NCBI GenBank assembly: GCA_035515515.1
Contig: DATJBC010000165.1
Location: 1-16,771, forward strand
Direction of reading: 5' to 3'
DNA: 16,771 nt
Source: DATJBC01 sp035515515
GTDB lineage: Bacteria; Actinomycetota; Acidimicrobiia; Acidimicrobiales; UBA8190
Shown: positions 1 through 7,484 of the stretch, in pieces
How positions within the stretch are numbered: the stretch's first letter is position 1
How the letters are laid out: each line of letters opens with the position of its first letter
Program-made: the position numbers and the translations under genes
The notes under the pieces: model-generated
Databases searched by the model: none
Told to the model about the DNA's origin: nothing
Seen by the model: the letters and a program-made list of their open reading frames with translations, nothing else

Positions 1-2127
1 GGCCCCACCCCCACGGCGTACGACGTCGTCCTCGTGCTCGACGGCGACCACGGTCCCGTGGTGCGGGCCACCTCGGTGGGCGCGGGGCCCGACGGGCTCG
101 CGTGCGAGGCGCTCACCGGCGGGCCCGGGCCGGTGCCGTGGACGGCCATCCGCTCCCTCGACGCCCGTCCGGGCGACGGCTCGGGGCCGGGCGTGGTGGA
201 CCTGCACATCGGCCACCGCCGCCACCGCATCCTCACCTCCGCCGCCGACGCCGCCGCCCTCGCCGGCGCCACGGCCCGCTACCGCCTCGCCGCCCACCAG
301 ACCCCGCGCGCCCGGCCCCGGCACGCCGCCGCCCGGCGCGGCCCGGGACGGGCGGACACGGGGGCGCCGCGGCGGTCAGGGCGTGCCGGCCCCGGGGCAC
401 GCCGTCGAGCGCCCGCCGGGCGGCGGCCTCGCCACGCCGCTCCCCGGCGGATGCCCGTGCCCCCGGCGCTGGCCTGCCTGATGACGCTCTCGCTCGTCGT
501 GGGGGGCGCCACCCTCAGCACGCTGGTGACGGGGGGCGCCGGTGCCGCCACCCCCGCGAGCACCGACGGCACCCAGGGCCGCAGCGTCACGATCATGCAC
601 CGCATGGCCCAGGACTTCGCGGGCGCCGCCACGGTGCGCGCCCTCCCGGCCGCCACCGCCCCCCCGGCGCCCGCTCCCCCGTCGCTCGTCGACAGCCCGA
701 CGCTGCGGGCGCACGAGATCTTCGGCTTCGCGCCGTACTGGGCGCTCCCCCAGGCGTCGTCCTTCGACGTGGCGGGGCTGACGACGCTCGCCTTCTTCAG
801 CGTGGGCGTGAACCCCGACGGCACCGTGGCCGAGAGCGGCCCCGGATGGGTCGGCTACCAGAGCCAGGCTCTGGCCGACCTCGTGACCCGGGCGCATGGG
901 GCCGGGGACCGCGTCGTGCTCACCGCCAGCTGCTTCGGTCAGGCGGCCCTGGACCGGCTGAGCGCCGACCCCGGTGCCGGGGCGCGACTGGGGGCCGAGC
1001 TCGCCCAGCTGGTGGCGGCCAAGAACCTCGACGGCGTCAACATCGACTTCGAGGGCGAGGGGAGCAAGGACCGCGCCGGGCTCGACCGCCTCATGGCCGG
1101 CCTGTCCGCCGTGATCCGGGCCGACGACCCGCACGGGCAGGTGACCATGGACACCTACGCCTCGTCGGCGGGCGACGCGGCGGGCTTCTACGACGTGGCG
1201 GGCCTGGCGCCGAGCGTCGACGCCTTCTTCGTCATGGCCTACGACATGGAGAACCCGGCGGTGCCCTCACCCACCGCCCCCCTCGCGGGCCCGGGCTTCA
1301 GCGACGTCGAGGCGCTCGAGCAGTACGGCGCGTCCGTGTCGCCCGCCAAGGTGATCCTCGGCGTCCCCTACTACGGCTACGACTGGCCGACGGCGGGACC
1401 CGGCTTGGGCGACCCCGCCACCGGCACGCCCACGCCGCTCAGCTACGCGCAGGTCGTCGCCCTGGGAAGCCACCTGTACTGGGACCCCACCACCCAGACC
1501 CCGTGGACGTCGTACGCGGTGGGCACCCAGTGGCACCAGGCCTTCTTCGACGACCCGGCCTCGCTGGCCCTCAAGGCCCAGCTGGTGAACACCTTCCACA
1601 TCGCCGGGCTGGGGATCTGGGCGCTCGGCATGGAGGGAGCCGACCCCGCCATGCTGGCGGCGCTGCGCGGCGGCGCCCCGGTGGTGAAGAACCTCCCCCG
1701 GGGCCCCGGCGCCACGGCCACCACGTCGACCACGACGGCGACGGGCTTCGCCTACGCCGGGACGTGGGACGGCGTCCCCGTCACGCTCAGCCCGGTCGAC
1801 CCGGCGTCGCTGGCGGGCCAGCCCGCCCAGGCGGCCGGCGCCCTCGACGGGTTCACCACCACCGACCCGGCCGCGGCCTGCCTGGCGTCGGGCCCCGCCC
1901 TGGCGGTGAGCGCCCTGGTGGCGTCGCCGGGCCTCTACGCCGTGACCGCCGGCGCACCGGCGGACTGCGCCACGGGAAGCTGGGAGTTCACCGTGAGCTC
2001 CGCACCCGCCCCGCCGACCGCCCCGCCGGGGCCCTCCCCCACCACCTCCACCACGTCGGCGCCGACCACCTCCACCACCGAGGCGGCCCCCACGCCCACC
2101 ACCTCCACGACCGCCGCGGGGCCCTGA
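1..2127 (+). CDS. Membrane-anchored glycoside hydrolase family 18 (chitinase/YaaH-like) protein, 5' end outside window
   Basis: The frame is open from base 1, so the start is probably upstream; GTG at 34 is only the first internal candidate, and residues below count from it. The protein reads as a cytoplasmic N-terminal part of about 135 residues ending in a basic, Arg-rich stretch, one hydrophobic segment at about 140-172 (positive-inside, so probably a signal anchor), an extracytoplasmic GH18 barrel at about 225-545, and a Thr/Ser/Pro-rich tail after about 650. The GH18 signature DGVNIDFE is present, with the catalytic acid at E340 and the DxxDxDxE aspartates at D333 and D338; FGFAPYW opens the barrel and VMAYDM is the usual MxYD strand. 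GH18 enzymes cleave beta-1,4-GlcNAc polymers such as chitin or peptidoglycan-like glycans; the substrate here is inferred only. It ends 6 bp from the convergent ligase gene. Start at ATG 451 (M140) would give a signal peptide lacking a basic N region, so I disfavour it. Confidence 0.85.
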   Translation, partial: GPTPTAYDVVLVLDGDHGPVVRATSVGAGPDGLACEALTGGPGPVPWTAIRSLDARPGDGSGPGVVDLHIGHRRHRILTSAADAAALAGATARYRLAAHQTPRARPRHAAARRGPGRADTGAPRRSGRAGPGARRRAPAGRRPRHAAPRRMPVPPALACLMTLSLVVGGATLSTLVTGGAGAATPASTDGTQGRSVTIMHRMAQDFAGAATVRALPAATAPPAPAPPSLVDSPTLRAHEIFGFAPYWALPQASSFDVAGLTTLAFFSVGVNPDGTVAESGPGWVGYQSQALADLVTRAHGAGDRVVLTASCFGQAALDRLSADPGAGARLGAELAQLVAAKNLDGVNIDFEGEGSKDRAGLDRLMAGLSAVIRADDPHGQVTMDTYASSAGDAAGFYDVAGLAPSVDAFFVMAYDMENPAVPSPTAPLAGPGFSDVEALEQYGASVSPAKVILGVPYYGYDWPTAGPGLGDPATGTPTPLSYAQVVALGSHLYWDPTTQTPWTSYAVGTQWHQAFFDDPASLALKAQLVNTFHIAGLGIWALGMEGADPAMLAALRGGAPVVKNLPRGPGATATTSTTTATGFAYAGTWDGVPVTLSPVDPASLAGQPAQAAGALDGFTTTDPAAACLASGPALAVSALVASPGLYAVTAGAPADCATGSWEFTVSSAPAPPTAPPGPSPTTSTTSAPTTSTTEAAPTPTTSTTAAGP

Positions 2128-2133
2128 GGGCGC

Positions 2134-3729
2134 TCACACCACGCGCGAGTCGTGGCCCTCCCAGTAGCGCTCGCGCAGGAGGCGCTTGTAGAGCTTGCCG
2201 TTGGGGTCGCGCGGCAGCTCGGTGACGAAGTCGACGGTGCGCGGGCACTTGAAGCTGGCCAGCTCGGCGTGGCAGTGGGCGATGAGCTCGGCCGCGGTGT
2301 CGGGGCCGGCCCCGTCGGGGTCGGCCAGCTGCACCACCGCCTTGACGGCCTCGCCCATCTCGCGGTCGGGGACGCCGATGACGGCCACGTCGGCGACCTT
2401 GGGGTGACACGCCAGCACGTTCTCGGTCTCCTGCGGGTAGATGTTGACGCCCCCCGAGATGATCATGTGCGACTGCCGGTCCGTCAGGTACAGATAGCCG
2501 TCCTCGTCGAGCATGCCGATGTCGCCCAGGGTGCGCCACCCCTTGTCGTTGGTCACCGACGCCGTCTTCTGGGCGTCGTTGTGGTACTCGAAGGGCCGCC
2601 CGCCCTCGAAGTAGACGAGTCCCTCCTGGCGCGGGCCCAGCTCGTCGCCGTCGACGCCCACGATGTGCGCGGGGGTGAGGGGGCGCCCGACCGAGCCCGG
2701 GTGCGCCAGCCACTCTTCAGCGGTGATCCACGTGGACCCGATGTCCTCGGTCCCGGCGTAGTACTCGTCGATGATCGGCCCCCACCACTCGATCATGGCG
2801 CGCTTGGTGGCCACCGGACAGGGGGCCGCGGCGTGCACCACGGACACGAGGCTCGAGGTGTCGAAGCCCCGGCGCTCCGCTTCGGGCAGCTGCAGCATCC
2901 GCACGAACATGGTGGGCACGAACTGGGCGTGCGTCACCCGGTGCCGCTCGATCAGCTCCAGACAGTGCCGGGCGTCGAAGCGCTCCATCACCACCACCGT
3001 GGCGCCCAGGCGCAACGCCGAGAGGCAGTACACCAGCGGCGCCGAGTGGTACAGCGGGGCCGGCGACAGGTACACCGACCCCGCACCCATGCCCCGCAGG
3101 GCGAGGCCCATGGCGATCTGCACGGGGGCGGCCGCGGGGTCGCCCATGGGCGTCGCCGGCAGCTGCTTGCGGACCCCCTTGGGGCGCCCCGTGGTGCCCG
3201 ACGAGTACAGCATCTCGCGACCCTCGGCCTCGTCGGCGATGGGCGCGGCGGGGAAGCCGGCGACCTCGGCCGCGTAGAGGCCGAAGCCGGCGACGCCGCC
3301 CCCCACCGACAGGCGCAGGGGAACCGCCGCGAGGTCGAGGCCCTCGACCACGCCGTGCATGGCGGCCGTCGTGAACAGGGCCGTGGCCCCGCAGTCGTCC
3401 AGGATGTACTGCACCTCGCCCGTGCGGAGGTGGCTGTTGAGGGCGGTGAAGTACAGGCCGGCGCGCTGGGCCGCCCAGGCCACCTCCAAGAACGCCGGGC
3501 AGTTCTCCATGAGGATGGCGATGTGGTCGCCTGTGGCCAGCCCGTGGTGCCGCAGCAGCTGCGCGAGCCGGTTCGAGCCCTCGTCGAGGTCCCGGTACGA
3601 CACCACCGTCCCGCTGCCTCCCATGATCAAGGCGGGCGCCCGGGGGTGGAGGCGGGCCTGTGCCCCCAGGTCCAAGGGCGCGTCCGTCGTCGGCCGGCTG
3701 TCAGCTGTGGGATCCTCGGTGCCGGTCAT
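2134..3729 (-). CDS. AMP-dependent acyl-CoA synthetase/ligase (FadD-like)
   Basis: This is a 531-residue adenylate-forming enzyme of full family length. It should activate a carboxylic acid to acyl-AMP and then acyl-CoA in the cytoplasm. All core motifs are visible: the P-loop LYSSGTTGRPKGV at 174-186, YYAGTED at 323-329 (the YxxTE motif), GDIGMLDEDGYLYLTDR at 402-418 with the ribose-binding Asp, the hinge region ISGGVNIYPQETE at 424-436, and the C-terminal PRDPNGK with the catalytic lysine K512. The substrate cannot be read from the sequence; best resemblance from memory is to mycobacterial FadD4-like ligases. It is transcribed divergently from a crotonase only 29 bp away, which suggests a shared acyl-CoA pathway. 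The ATG at 3729 has no Shine-Dalgarno sequence but has CATGAT (3743-3738, minus strand) 8 nt upstream, consistent with a very short or absent leader. Confidence 0.93.
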   Translation of the reverse strand: MTGTEDPTADSRPTTDAPLDLGAQARLHPRAPALIMGGSGTVVSYRDLDEGSNRLAQLLRHHGLATGDHIAILMENCPAFLEVAWAAQRAGLYFTALNSHLRTGEVQYILDDCGATALFTTAAMHGVVEGLDLAAVPLRLSVGGGVAGFGLYAAEVAGFPAAPIADEAEGREMLYSSGTTGRPKGVRKQLPATPMGDPAAAPVQIAMGLALRGMGAGSVYLSPAPLYHSAPLVYCLSALRLGATVVVMERFDARHCLELIERHRVTHAQFVPTMFVRMLQLPEAERRGFDTSSLVSVVHAAAPCPVATKRAMIEWWGPIIDEYYAGTEDIGSTWITAEEWLAHPGSVGRPLTPAHIVGVDGDELGPRQEGLVYFEGGRPFEYHNDAQKTASVTNDKGWRTLGDIGMLDEDGYLYLTDRQSHMIISGGVNIYPQETENVLACHPKVADVAVIGVPDREMGEAVKAVVQLADPDGAGPDTAAELIAHCHAELASFKCPRTVDFVTELPRDPNGKLYKRLLRERYWEGHDSRVV

Positions 3730-3758
3730 CGCCGGGAATCATGTCGGACGGGAGCGCC
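3730..3758. promoter_or_regulatory. 29-bp divergent start region between ligase and crotonase genes
   Basis: Only 29 bp separate the two start codons. The minus-strand -10-like CATGAT lies at 3743-3738, so a leftward transcript would begin at or just before the ligase ATG. For the rightward gene GGGAG at 3750-3754 is a ribosome binding site 4 nt before ATG 3759, so its promoter must lie further left, inside the ligase coding sequence. The two promoters therefore probably face each other or overlap. Confidence 0.45.
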
Positions 3759-4433
3759 ATGAGCACGTGGATCGAGGTGTCGAGGCCGGAGGCCGCCGTG
3801 GCCGCCCTCACCCTCGACAGGCCCGAGAAGAAGAACGCCCTGTCGGTGGCCGTGCGCGACCAGCTGAGCGACGCCCTCGACGCCTGCGCCGCCGACGAGG
3901 ACGTCAAGGCCGTGATCCTGGGGTCCTCGGGCGACACCTTCTGCGCCGGCTTCGACCTGGCCGAGTTCTCCGTCGACGATGCCGGCTTCCAGAAGAGGCT
4001 GTGGGAGTCGGCCGACCGCTTCCACCGTACGGTCCTGTTCTTCCCGCTGCCCCTGATCGCGGCGGTACAGGGCGCCGCGCTGGCGGGCGGGCTCGACCTG
4101 GCGGTGATGTGCGACATCCGGGTGGCCGCCTCCGACGCCCGCTTCGGCCATCCCGAGCAGCGATGGTCCGACGTGGTGTTCTCGCCCCTGGCCGACCTGG
4201 TGGGATCGGGGCCGGCACGCGACCTGTGCTTGACCGGCCGGACCATCGACGCCGCCGAGGCGTTGCGCATCGGCCTGGTGTCGACGGTGGTCGAGCCGGA
4301 CGCGTTGGCCGACGAGGCGGCGCGCACGGCGGCATTGGTGGCCCAGGGCCCGCGCGACGCCCTCATGCGCACCAAGGCCAAGGCCCTGCGCCGCGCCGGG
4401 CTCCGGGCCGACGTCACCACCCTCGAGATCTGA
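3759..4433 (+). CDS. Enoyl-CoA hydratase/isomerase (crotonase) family protein, short C-terminus
   Basis: Crotonase-fold proteins act on acyl-CoA thioesters, typically hydrating or isomerising an enoyl-CoA. The oxyanion-hole segments are present: FCAGFDLAEF at 61-70 and GAALAGGLDLAVMCDIR at 105-121. Of the two catalytic carboxylates of classical hydratases, the second is kept (E133 in GHPE) but the first is Asp (D113, exactly 20 residues earlier, where hydratases have Glu). The usual GGTQRL segment is replaced by QRWSDVVFSPLADLVG. The protein is 224 residues and stops about 30 residues before the usual C-terminal trimerisation helices; no other frame continues them. I chose ATG 3759 because GGGAG lies 4 nt upstream; ATG 3741 is an alternative. 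The divergent ligase suggests fatty or aromatic acyl-CoA degradation. The precise reaction is unknown and may not be hydration. Confidence 0.88.
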   Translation: MSTWIEVSRPEAAVAALTLDRPEKKNALSVAVRDQLSDALDACAADEDVKAVILGSSGDTFCAGFDLAEFSVDDAGFQKRLWESADRFHRTVLFFPLPLIAAVQGAALAGGLDLAVMCDIRVAASDARFGHPEQRWSDVVFSPLADLVGSGPARDLCLTGRTIDAAEALRIGLVSTVVEPDALADEAARTAALVAQGPRDALMRTKAKALRRAGLRADVTTLEI

Positions 4434-4949
4434 CGCCGGCGCCGGGAGGCGACGACGCTCCGGCGGGCTCGGGGCACGGAGTCACCGCCCCGCTGCGGCC
4501 GCCAGGAATTTGGCCGCAGGGGGCGGAACCCCGTTTCAGCGTCGCAAGCGCCGATGCCTCGGAGCCTGGCCTGGGTGATCCATCGGTGACGGGTCAGGCG
4601 GCTCGGCGTGGACAGTCCCCGTCGACGAATCGTTGGTGCAGGCCACCCCGTCGGCACCATGACAATGACGCGATCGCGCGTCGACGCCCATCCCCAAAAC
4701 AGATGATTTCGGCCACCGGCCTCGCCCGCACCCCCCGGCGGGCCGATTCCCCCCGGCCACCCCGGCCGGACGCGGGCCCGCCGGCCCCCCGGGCCGCCCG
4801 CCGGATCCCGGGCTGAACGACACGAAGAGAGGTATTCCTACTACGTTCCGTGCGATTGAGCCCGCCGTCGGTGCCCGCGGGCCCGGATCGGGCGGCGGCC
4901 GCGGCCTCCGCGGTCAAGGGCGGCCCGCCCCCGGCCGAACACTGTGTCC
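4434..4949. other. 516-bp stretch without a convincing gene
   Basis: After the crotonase stop come a 10-bp palindrome CCGGCGCCGG (4436-4445) and the strong hairpin at 4485-4526. From about 4660 to 4700 the DNA is noticeably less GC-rich, with a small GACGCG/CGCGTC inverted repeat (4667-4682). Around 4826-4847 there is AGAGAGG followed by the -10-like TACGTT, but no clear start codon follows at the right spacing. Open frames here have poor composition. I recognise no riboswitch or RNA family. Confidence 0.5.
4485..4526 (+). terminator. Stem-loop downstream of the crotonase gene, probable terminator
   Basis: CCGCCCC (4485-4491) and CTGCGGCC (4493-4500) pair with GGCCGCAG (4512-4519) and GGGGCGG (4520-4526), giving 15 bp with one bulged G at 4492 and an 11-nt loop. 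It lies 51 nt after the crotonase stop. There is no long T-tract, only GTTT shortly after, which is common in high-GC actinobacteria. Confidence 0.55.
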
Positions 4950-5222
4950 ATGGTGACGCCCTCTCGGCTCGTGCCCGCCGGCTCCTCCCGGCCCCCGCTG
5001 CGGTTCGATGACGCCCGCCCCGACGAGGTGACCGCCGTGATGGTCGAGCGCGCCGACGGCAGCTGCACGGTGCTGTGGGCCGGGATCTGGCGGGGCTTCA
5101 GCAGCCGCTCCGAGTCGTGGCCGACACGGCGCGACGCCATGGACGCGGTGGAGTCGGTCACCGACGACATCCTGATCTGGAGCGAGTTGGCGCCGCGGAC
5201 CTGGATGGCGCGCGCCGCCTGA
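4950..5222 (+). CDS. Small hypothetical protein, 90 residues
   Basis: I do not recognise the family. The product is small, acidic in the middle and soluble, with no signal peptide or membrane segment. Its core contains the phrase DEVTAVMVERADGSCTVLWA, then a Ser/Arg/Trp-rich turn (GIWRGFSSRSESW) and an acidic helix-like stretch (RDAMDAVESVTDDI). The pattern of alternating hydrophobic and charged residues and GC-ending codons looks genuinely coding. ATG 4950 is preferred over GTG 4944 because AACACT (4938-4943), a plausible -10, ends exactly 6 nt before it, matching the leaderless spacing of other genes in this window; there is no Shine-Dalgarno sequence. It sits alone between two structured non-coding stretches. 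Confidence 0.55.
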   Translation: MVTPSRLVPAGSSRPPLRFDDARPDEVTAVMVERADGSCTVLWAGIWRGFSSRSESWPTRRDAMDAVESVTDDILIWSELAPRTWMARAA

Positions 5223-5306
5223 GCCCTCGTGTCAGTGGCCACTGGCGCGGAGGAACCGGAGGCTCCCCGCACCACAGGGTGCGCCCTTCGCCGCGCAGGG
5301 AGAAAA

Positions 5307-5358
5307 GGGTGGTCCCGGCGACCTGGGGGGGGCCACAGGTCGCCCGGGGACGACACCC
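5307..5358. repeat. Long imperfect hairpin
   Basis: GGGTG (5307-5311), GTCCC (5312-5316) and GGCGACCTG (5317-5325) pair with CAGGTCGCC (5336-5344), GGGAC (5347-5351) and CACCC (5354-5358). This makes about 19 bp with two 2-nt bulges on the right side and a G-rich loop of about 10 nt. It begins 84 nt after the upstream small gene. It could terminate that gene or be part of a leader RNA; no T-tract follows. Confidence 0.6.
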
Positions 5359-5420
5359 TCTTGCGGGGCAAGCCATCCGGAAACCGAGAGCCGTCGCCAC
5401 GACAAGAACTCGCTCTCGCA

Positions 5421-5445
5421 ACCGGCCAACGATGTCGTTGGCGGT
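5421..5445. repeat. Perfect 8-bp inverted repeat extended to 11 bp
   Basis: GCCAACGA (5425-5432... pairing from 5425/5426) meets TCGTTGGC across a 2-nt centre, flanked by ACC and GGT with one bulged G. As DNA it is a compact operator-like palindrome; as RNA only an inner loop of 4 nt or more would form. It lies about 235 nt upstream of the phosphoesterase start. Confidence 0.5.
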
Positions 5446-5678
5446 ACTCCTCCCTTGTCCTTTCCCAGGGTGGTCGAAGCACAGACAGCCGGACTTCCCG
5501 CCGTTGGCCAGCGCCGAGGCCGGCTGGCTGACCGACGTCCGCCAGATTCACCTGTCGGGACTGGGGATAACAAGGGGCCAAAGCTGGGGAATTCGTGGCT
5601 CCTCGGCTCCGCCCCGGGACGAAAGGCCCCGCCCCGGGCGGCGTTACCGGTGCGGACACCGAGCCCGGGAGGCAAGGC

Positions 5679-7283
5679 ATGACCGGTCGACCGGCCGCTC
5701 GTCGGCAACCACGGCTGTCGAGGCGCACGCTGCTGCGATCGGGAGCGGCGCTCGCCGCCGGGGCGGGCGCCGTCCGTCTCCTGGACGGCTCGGGCGCTCG
5801 GGCCGTGCGCCTCGCCTCGTCGGCGGCGACGCTGCGCCTCCCCGACTCCGTGCCCGACCCGGGCCGGCCGGCGGGCACCCCCCACCCGGCCATGCCTTTC
5901 GACCACGTCGTGGTCCTCATGATGGAGAACCACTCCTTCGACAACTTCCTGGGCGACCTCTCCAGGACGCGTCGGGACGTCGTGGGCCAATTCAGCCCCG
6001 GGGTGGACTTCGTCAACTTCGACAGCGACGGCACCGCCGTCGCCCCGTGGCACCTGACCTCCACGTGCGAGGCCGACGACGTCGACCAGAGCTGGGACTG
6101 CACCCACCGTTCGATGTTCTGGGGGCCGGGGCCGAGCGCCGAGCCCGACACCTCCTACCGGGCGCCGTACGACCCGGCCGCCTTCGACTGGTCTCGGCCG
6201 CTGTCCCAGGTCCCCCTGGCGAAGCCCGGCATGCGCGGCTTCGTCCTGGCCAACGGCGGCCCCCAGACGATGGGCTACTGGACGGCGGCCGAGCTGCCCT
6301 TCACGCACTCCATGGCGCAGGCCTTCACGGTCGCCAACCGGTGGTTCTGCTCGGCCCCGTGCCAGACCTATCCCAACCGGCGCTTCCTCATGGCGGGCAC
6401 CGCCTTCGGTGACATCGCCACGGACATGTCGACCATCATCGGCGGCGTCCCTCCGACCATCGCCGCCCCGCCCGCCAACGGCACGATCTTCGACCGCCTG
6501 TCGGGGCACGGCGTCACCTGGCGCAACTACTTCACCGACCTTCCCGCCACCGGGATCATCCCCACCATCATCGAGAAGTACCCCGCCAACGTCGTCCCCG
6601 TGCAGCAGTTCTTCGCCGACTGCGCGGCGGGCACGCTGCCGGCGGTCAGCTTCGTCGACCCCGAGTTCGGGGCGCTGGGAGAGGTGGGCGCGCCGCTGGC
6701 GTCGCTCCCCGTGGTCCAGAGCCTGCCCGGCGTGGGCGACGCCGGCGGCTTCATCCAGACGCTGAGCGGGTCGCAGGAAGCACCGGCGAACGTGGCCTAC
6801 GGCGAGGAGTTCGTCGCCCAGGCGGTGACCGCCGTCCTGCACTCGCCGGCGTGGGCACGCACCCTGCTCATCTGGACCTTCGACGAGCACGGTGGCTACG
6901 CCGACCACGTGCCCCCACCCGCCGCCATCCCTCCCGACGGGATCCTGCCCGACCTCTCCGCGGGCGACTTCGCCGGCGCCTACGACATGTACGGCCCGCG
7001 CGTCCCGGCCGTGGTGGTCTCCCCGTACGCGCGCGCCGGGGGGGTGTCCAACACCCTCTACGACCACACCTCGGTGCTGGCCACCATCGAGGCCAAGTGG
7101 AACCTGCCCGCCCTCACCTACCGCGACGCCAACGCCAGCACCGTCCTCGACTGCCTGGACACGACCCGCCCGCCCCGCCTCGACGCCCCCGCCCTCGCCG
7201 CCCCCGGACCTGCCCTCCCCGCAGGCCTGCGCTGCACAGGTCGCGGCGACAGCACCGGCACCGCCTCCCCCGCCCTGCCCTGA
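5679..7283 (+). CDS. Tat-exported phosphoesterase (phospholipase C / acid phosphatase family, PF04185)
   Basis: This 534-residue protein should be exported folded and hydrolyse phosphate esters, such as phospholipid head groups, outside the membrane. The N-terminus has a twin-arginine signal (SRRTLLRSG, R15-R16) followed by a short Ala/Gly hydrophobic stretch. The mature part opens with FDHVVVLMMENHSFDNFLG (74-92), the family active-site motif including E83 and N84. The second metal/phosphate motif is TFDEHGGYADHV (D402, E403, H404, D409, H410). DHTSVLATIEAKW near the C-terminus is also typical. The start ATG 5679 is decided by GGGAGG at 5667-5672, 6 nt upstream; an in-frame earlier start at 5595 would bury the Tat signal. 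I cannot distinguish phospholipase C from acid phosphatase by sequence reading alone. Confidence 0.93.
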   Translation: MTGRPAARRQPRLSRRTLLRSGAALAAGAGAVRLLDGSGARAVRLASSAATLRLPDSVPDPGRPAGTPHPAMPFDHVVVLMMENHSFDNFLGDLSRTRRDVVGQFSPGVDFVNFDSDGTAVAPWHLTSTCEADDVDQSWDCTHRSMFWGPGPSAEPDTSYRAPYDPAAFDWSRPLSQVPLAKPGMRGFVLANGGPQTMGYWTAAELPFTHSMAQAFTVANRWFCSAPCQTYPNRRFLMAGTAFGDIATDMSTIIGGVPPTIAAPPANGTIFDRLSGHGVTWRNYFTDLPATGIIPTIIEKYPANVVPVQQFFADCAAGTLPAVSFVDPEFGALGEVGAPLASLPVVQSLPGVGDAGGFIQTLSGSQEAPANVAYGEEFVAQAVTAVLHSPAWARTLLIWTFDEHGGYADHVPPPAAIPPDGILPDLSAGDFAGAYDMYGPRVPAVVVSPYARAGGVSNTLYDHTSVLATIEAKWNLPALTYRDANASTVLDCLDTTRPPRLDAPALAAPGPALPAGLRCTGRGDSTGTASPALP

Positions 7284-7289
7284 GGGCGC

Positions 7290-7308
7290 CACCGGCGGGC
7301 CCGCGGTG
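7290..7308 (+). terminator. Compact inverted repeat after the phosphoesterase stop
   Basis: CACCG and CGGG (7290-7294, 7296-7299) are complementary to CCCG and CGGTG (7300-7308), with one bulged G and essentially no loop. It starts 6 nt after the stop codon. Possible terminator; no T-tract. Confidence 0.3.
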
Positions 7309-7469
7309 ATGCGGGCACGACGCCCCCGACGCCGGCCTTCCCCTCGGCCTCGGCACCCGGCTGCCCGCGCACTCGTGGCACCGCGCACGCTCGCCGCGGC
7401 CCGCTCGTCGACCGCCCGCCTGTCGGCCGCCCGGTGGCGGGGACCAGCCCGCCCGGCACGCCCGCGCCG

Positions 7470-7475
7470 TAGCGT
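7470..7475 (+). promoter_or_regulatory. -10-like TAGCGT before the ggt-type gene
   Basis: TAGCGT ends 9 nt before ATG 7485 and fits the TAnnnT -10 pattern. No Shine-Dalgarno sequence and no clear -35 are visible, so transcription probably begins within a few bases of the start codon. Confidence 0.45.
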
Positions 7476-7484
7476 GTCGGGTCG

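Larger units (their letters stand above)
5223..5678. other. 456-bp structured non-coding stretch before the phosphoesterase gene
   Basis: No convincing gene is present. Two strong inverted repeats occur (5307-5358 and 5421-5445). Closer to the gene, TTCACC (5547-5552) and GATAAC (5566-5571) look promoter-like, but their 13-bp spacing is too short for a standard sigma-70 site. CTGGGGA recurs at 5561 and again about 30 nt later. The phosphoesterase ribosome binding site GGGAGG is at 5667-5672. Confidence 0.5.

Noticed and set aside
102..2225. Long plus-strand frame overlapping the GH18 gene
   Set aside because: It is the +1 shifted frame of the GH18 gene, almost entirely Arg/Pro/Gly/His, with no domain.
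2152..3762. 536-codon plus-strand frame antisense to the acyl-CoA ligase
   Set aside because: The ligase frame carries every family motif; the plus-strand product is a Val/Gly/His-rich shadow.
4594..4917. Minus-strand open frame in the gap before the 90-residue gene
   Set aside because: The product is low-complexity Ala/Gly/Arg with no ribosome binding site at its start and no family resemblance.
5455..5682. 75-codon frame whose stop overlaps the phosphoesterase start (ATGA)
   Set aside because: The overlap looks like translational coupling, but the start is TTG with no ribosome binding site and the product is Pro/Arg/Gly-rich without coding character.
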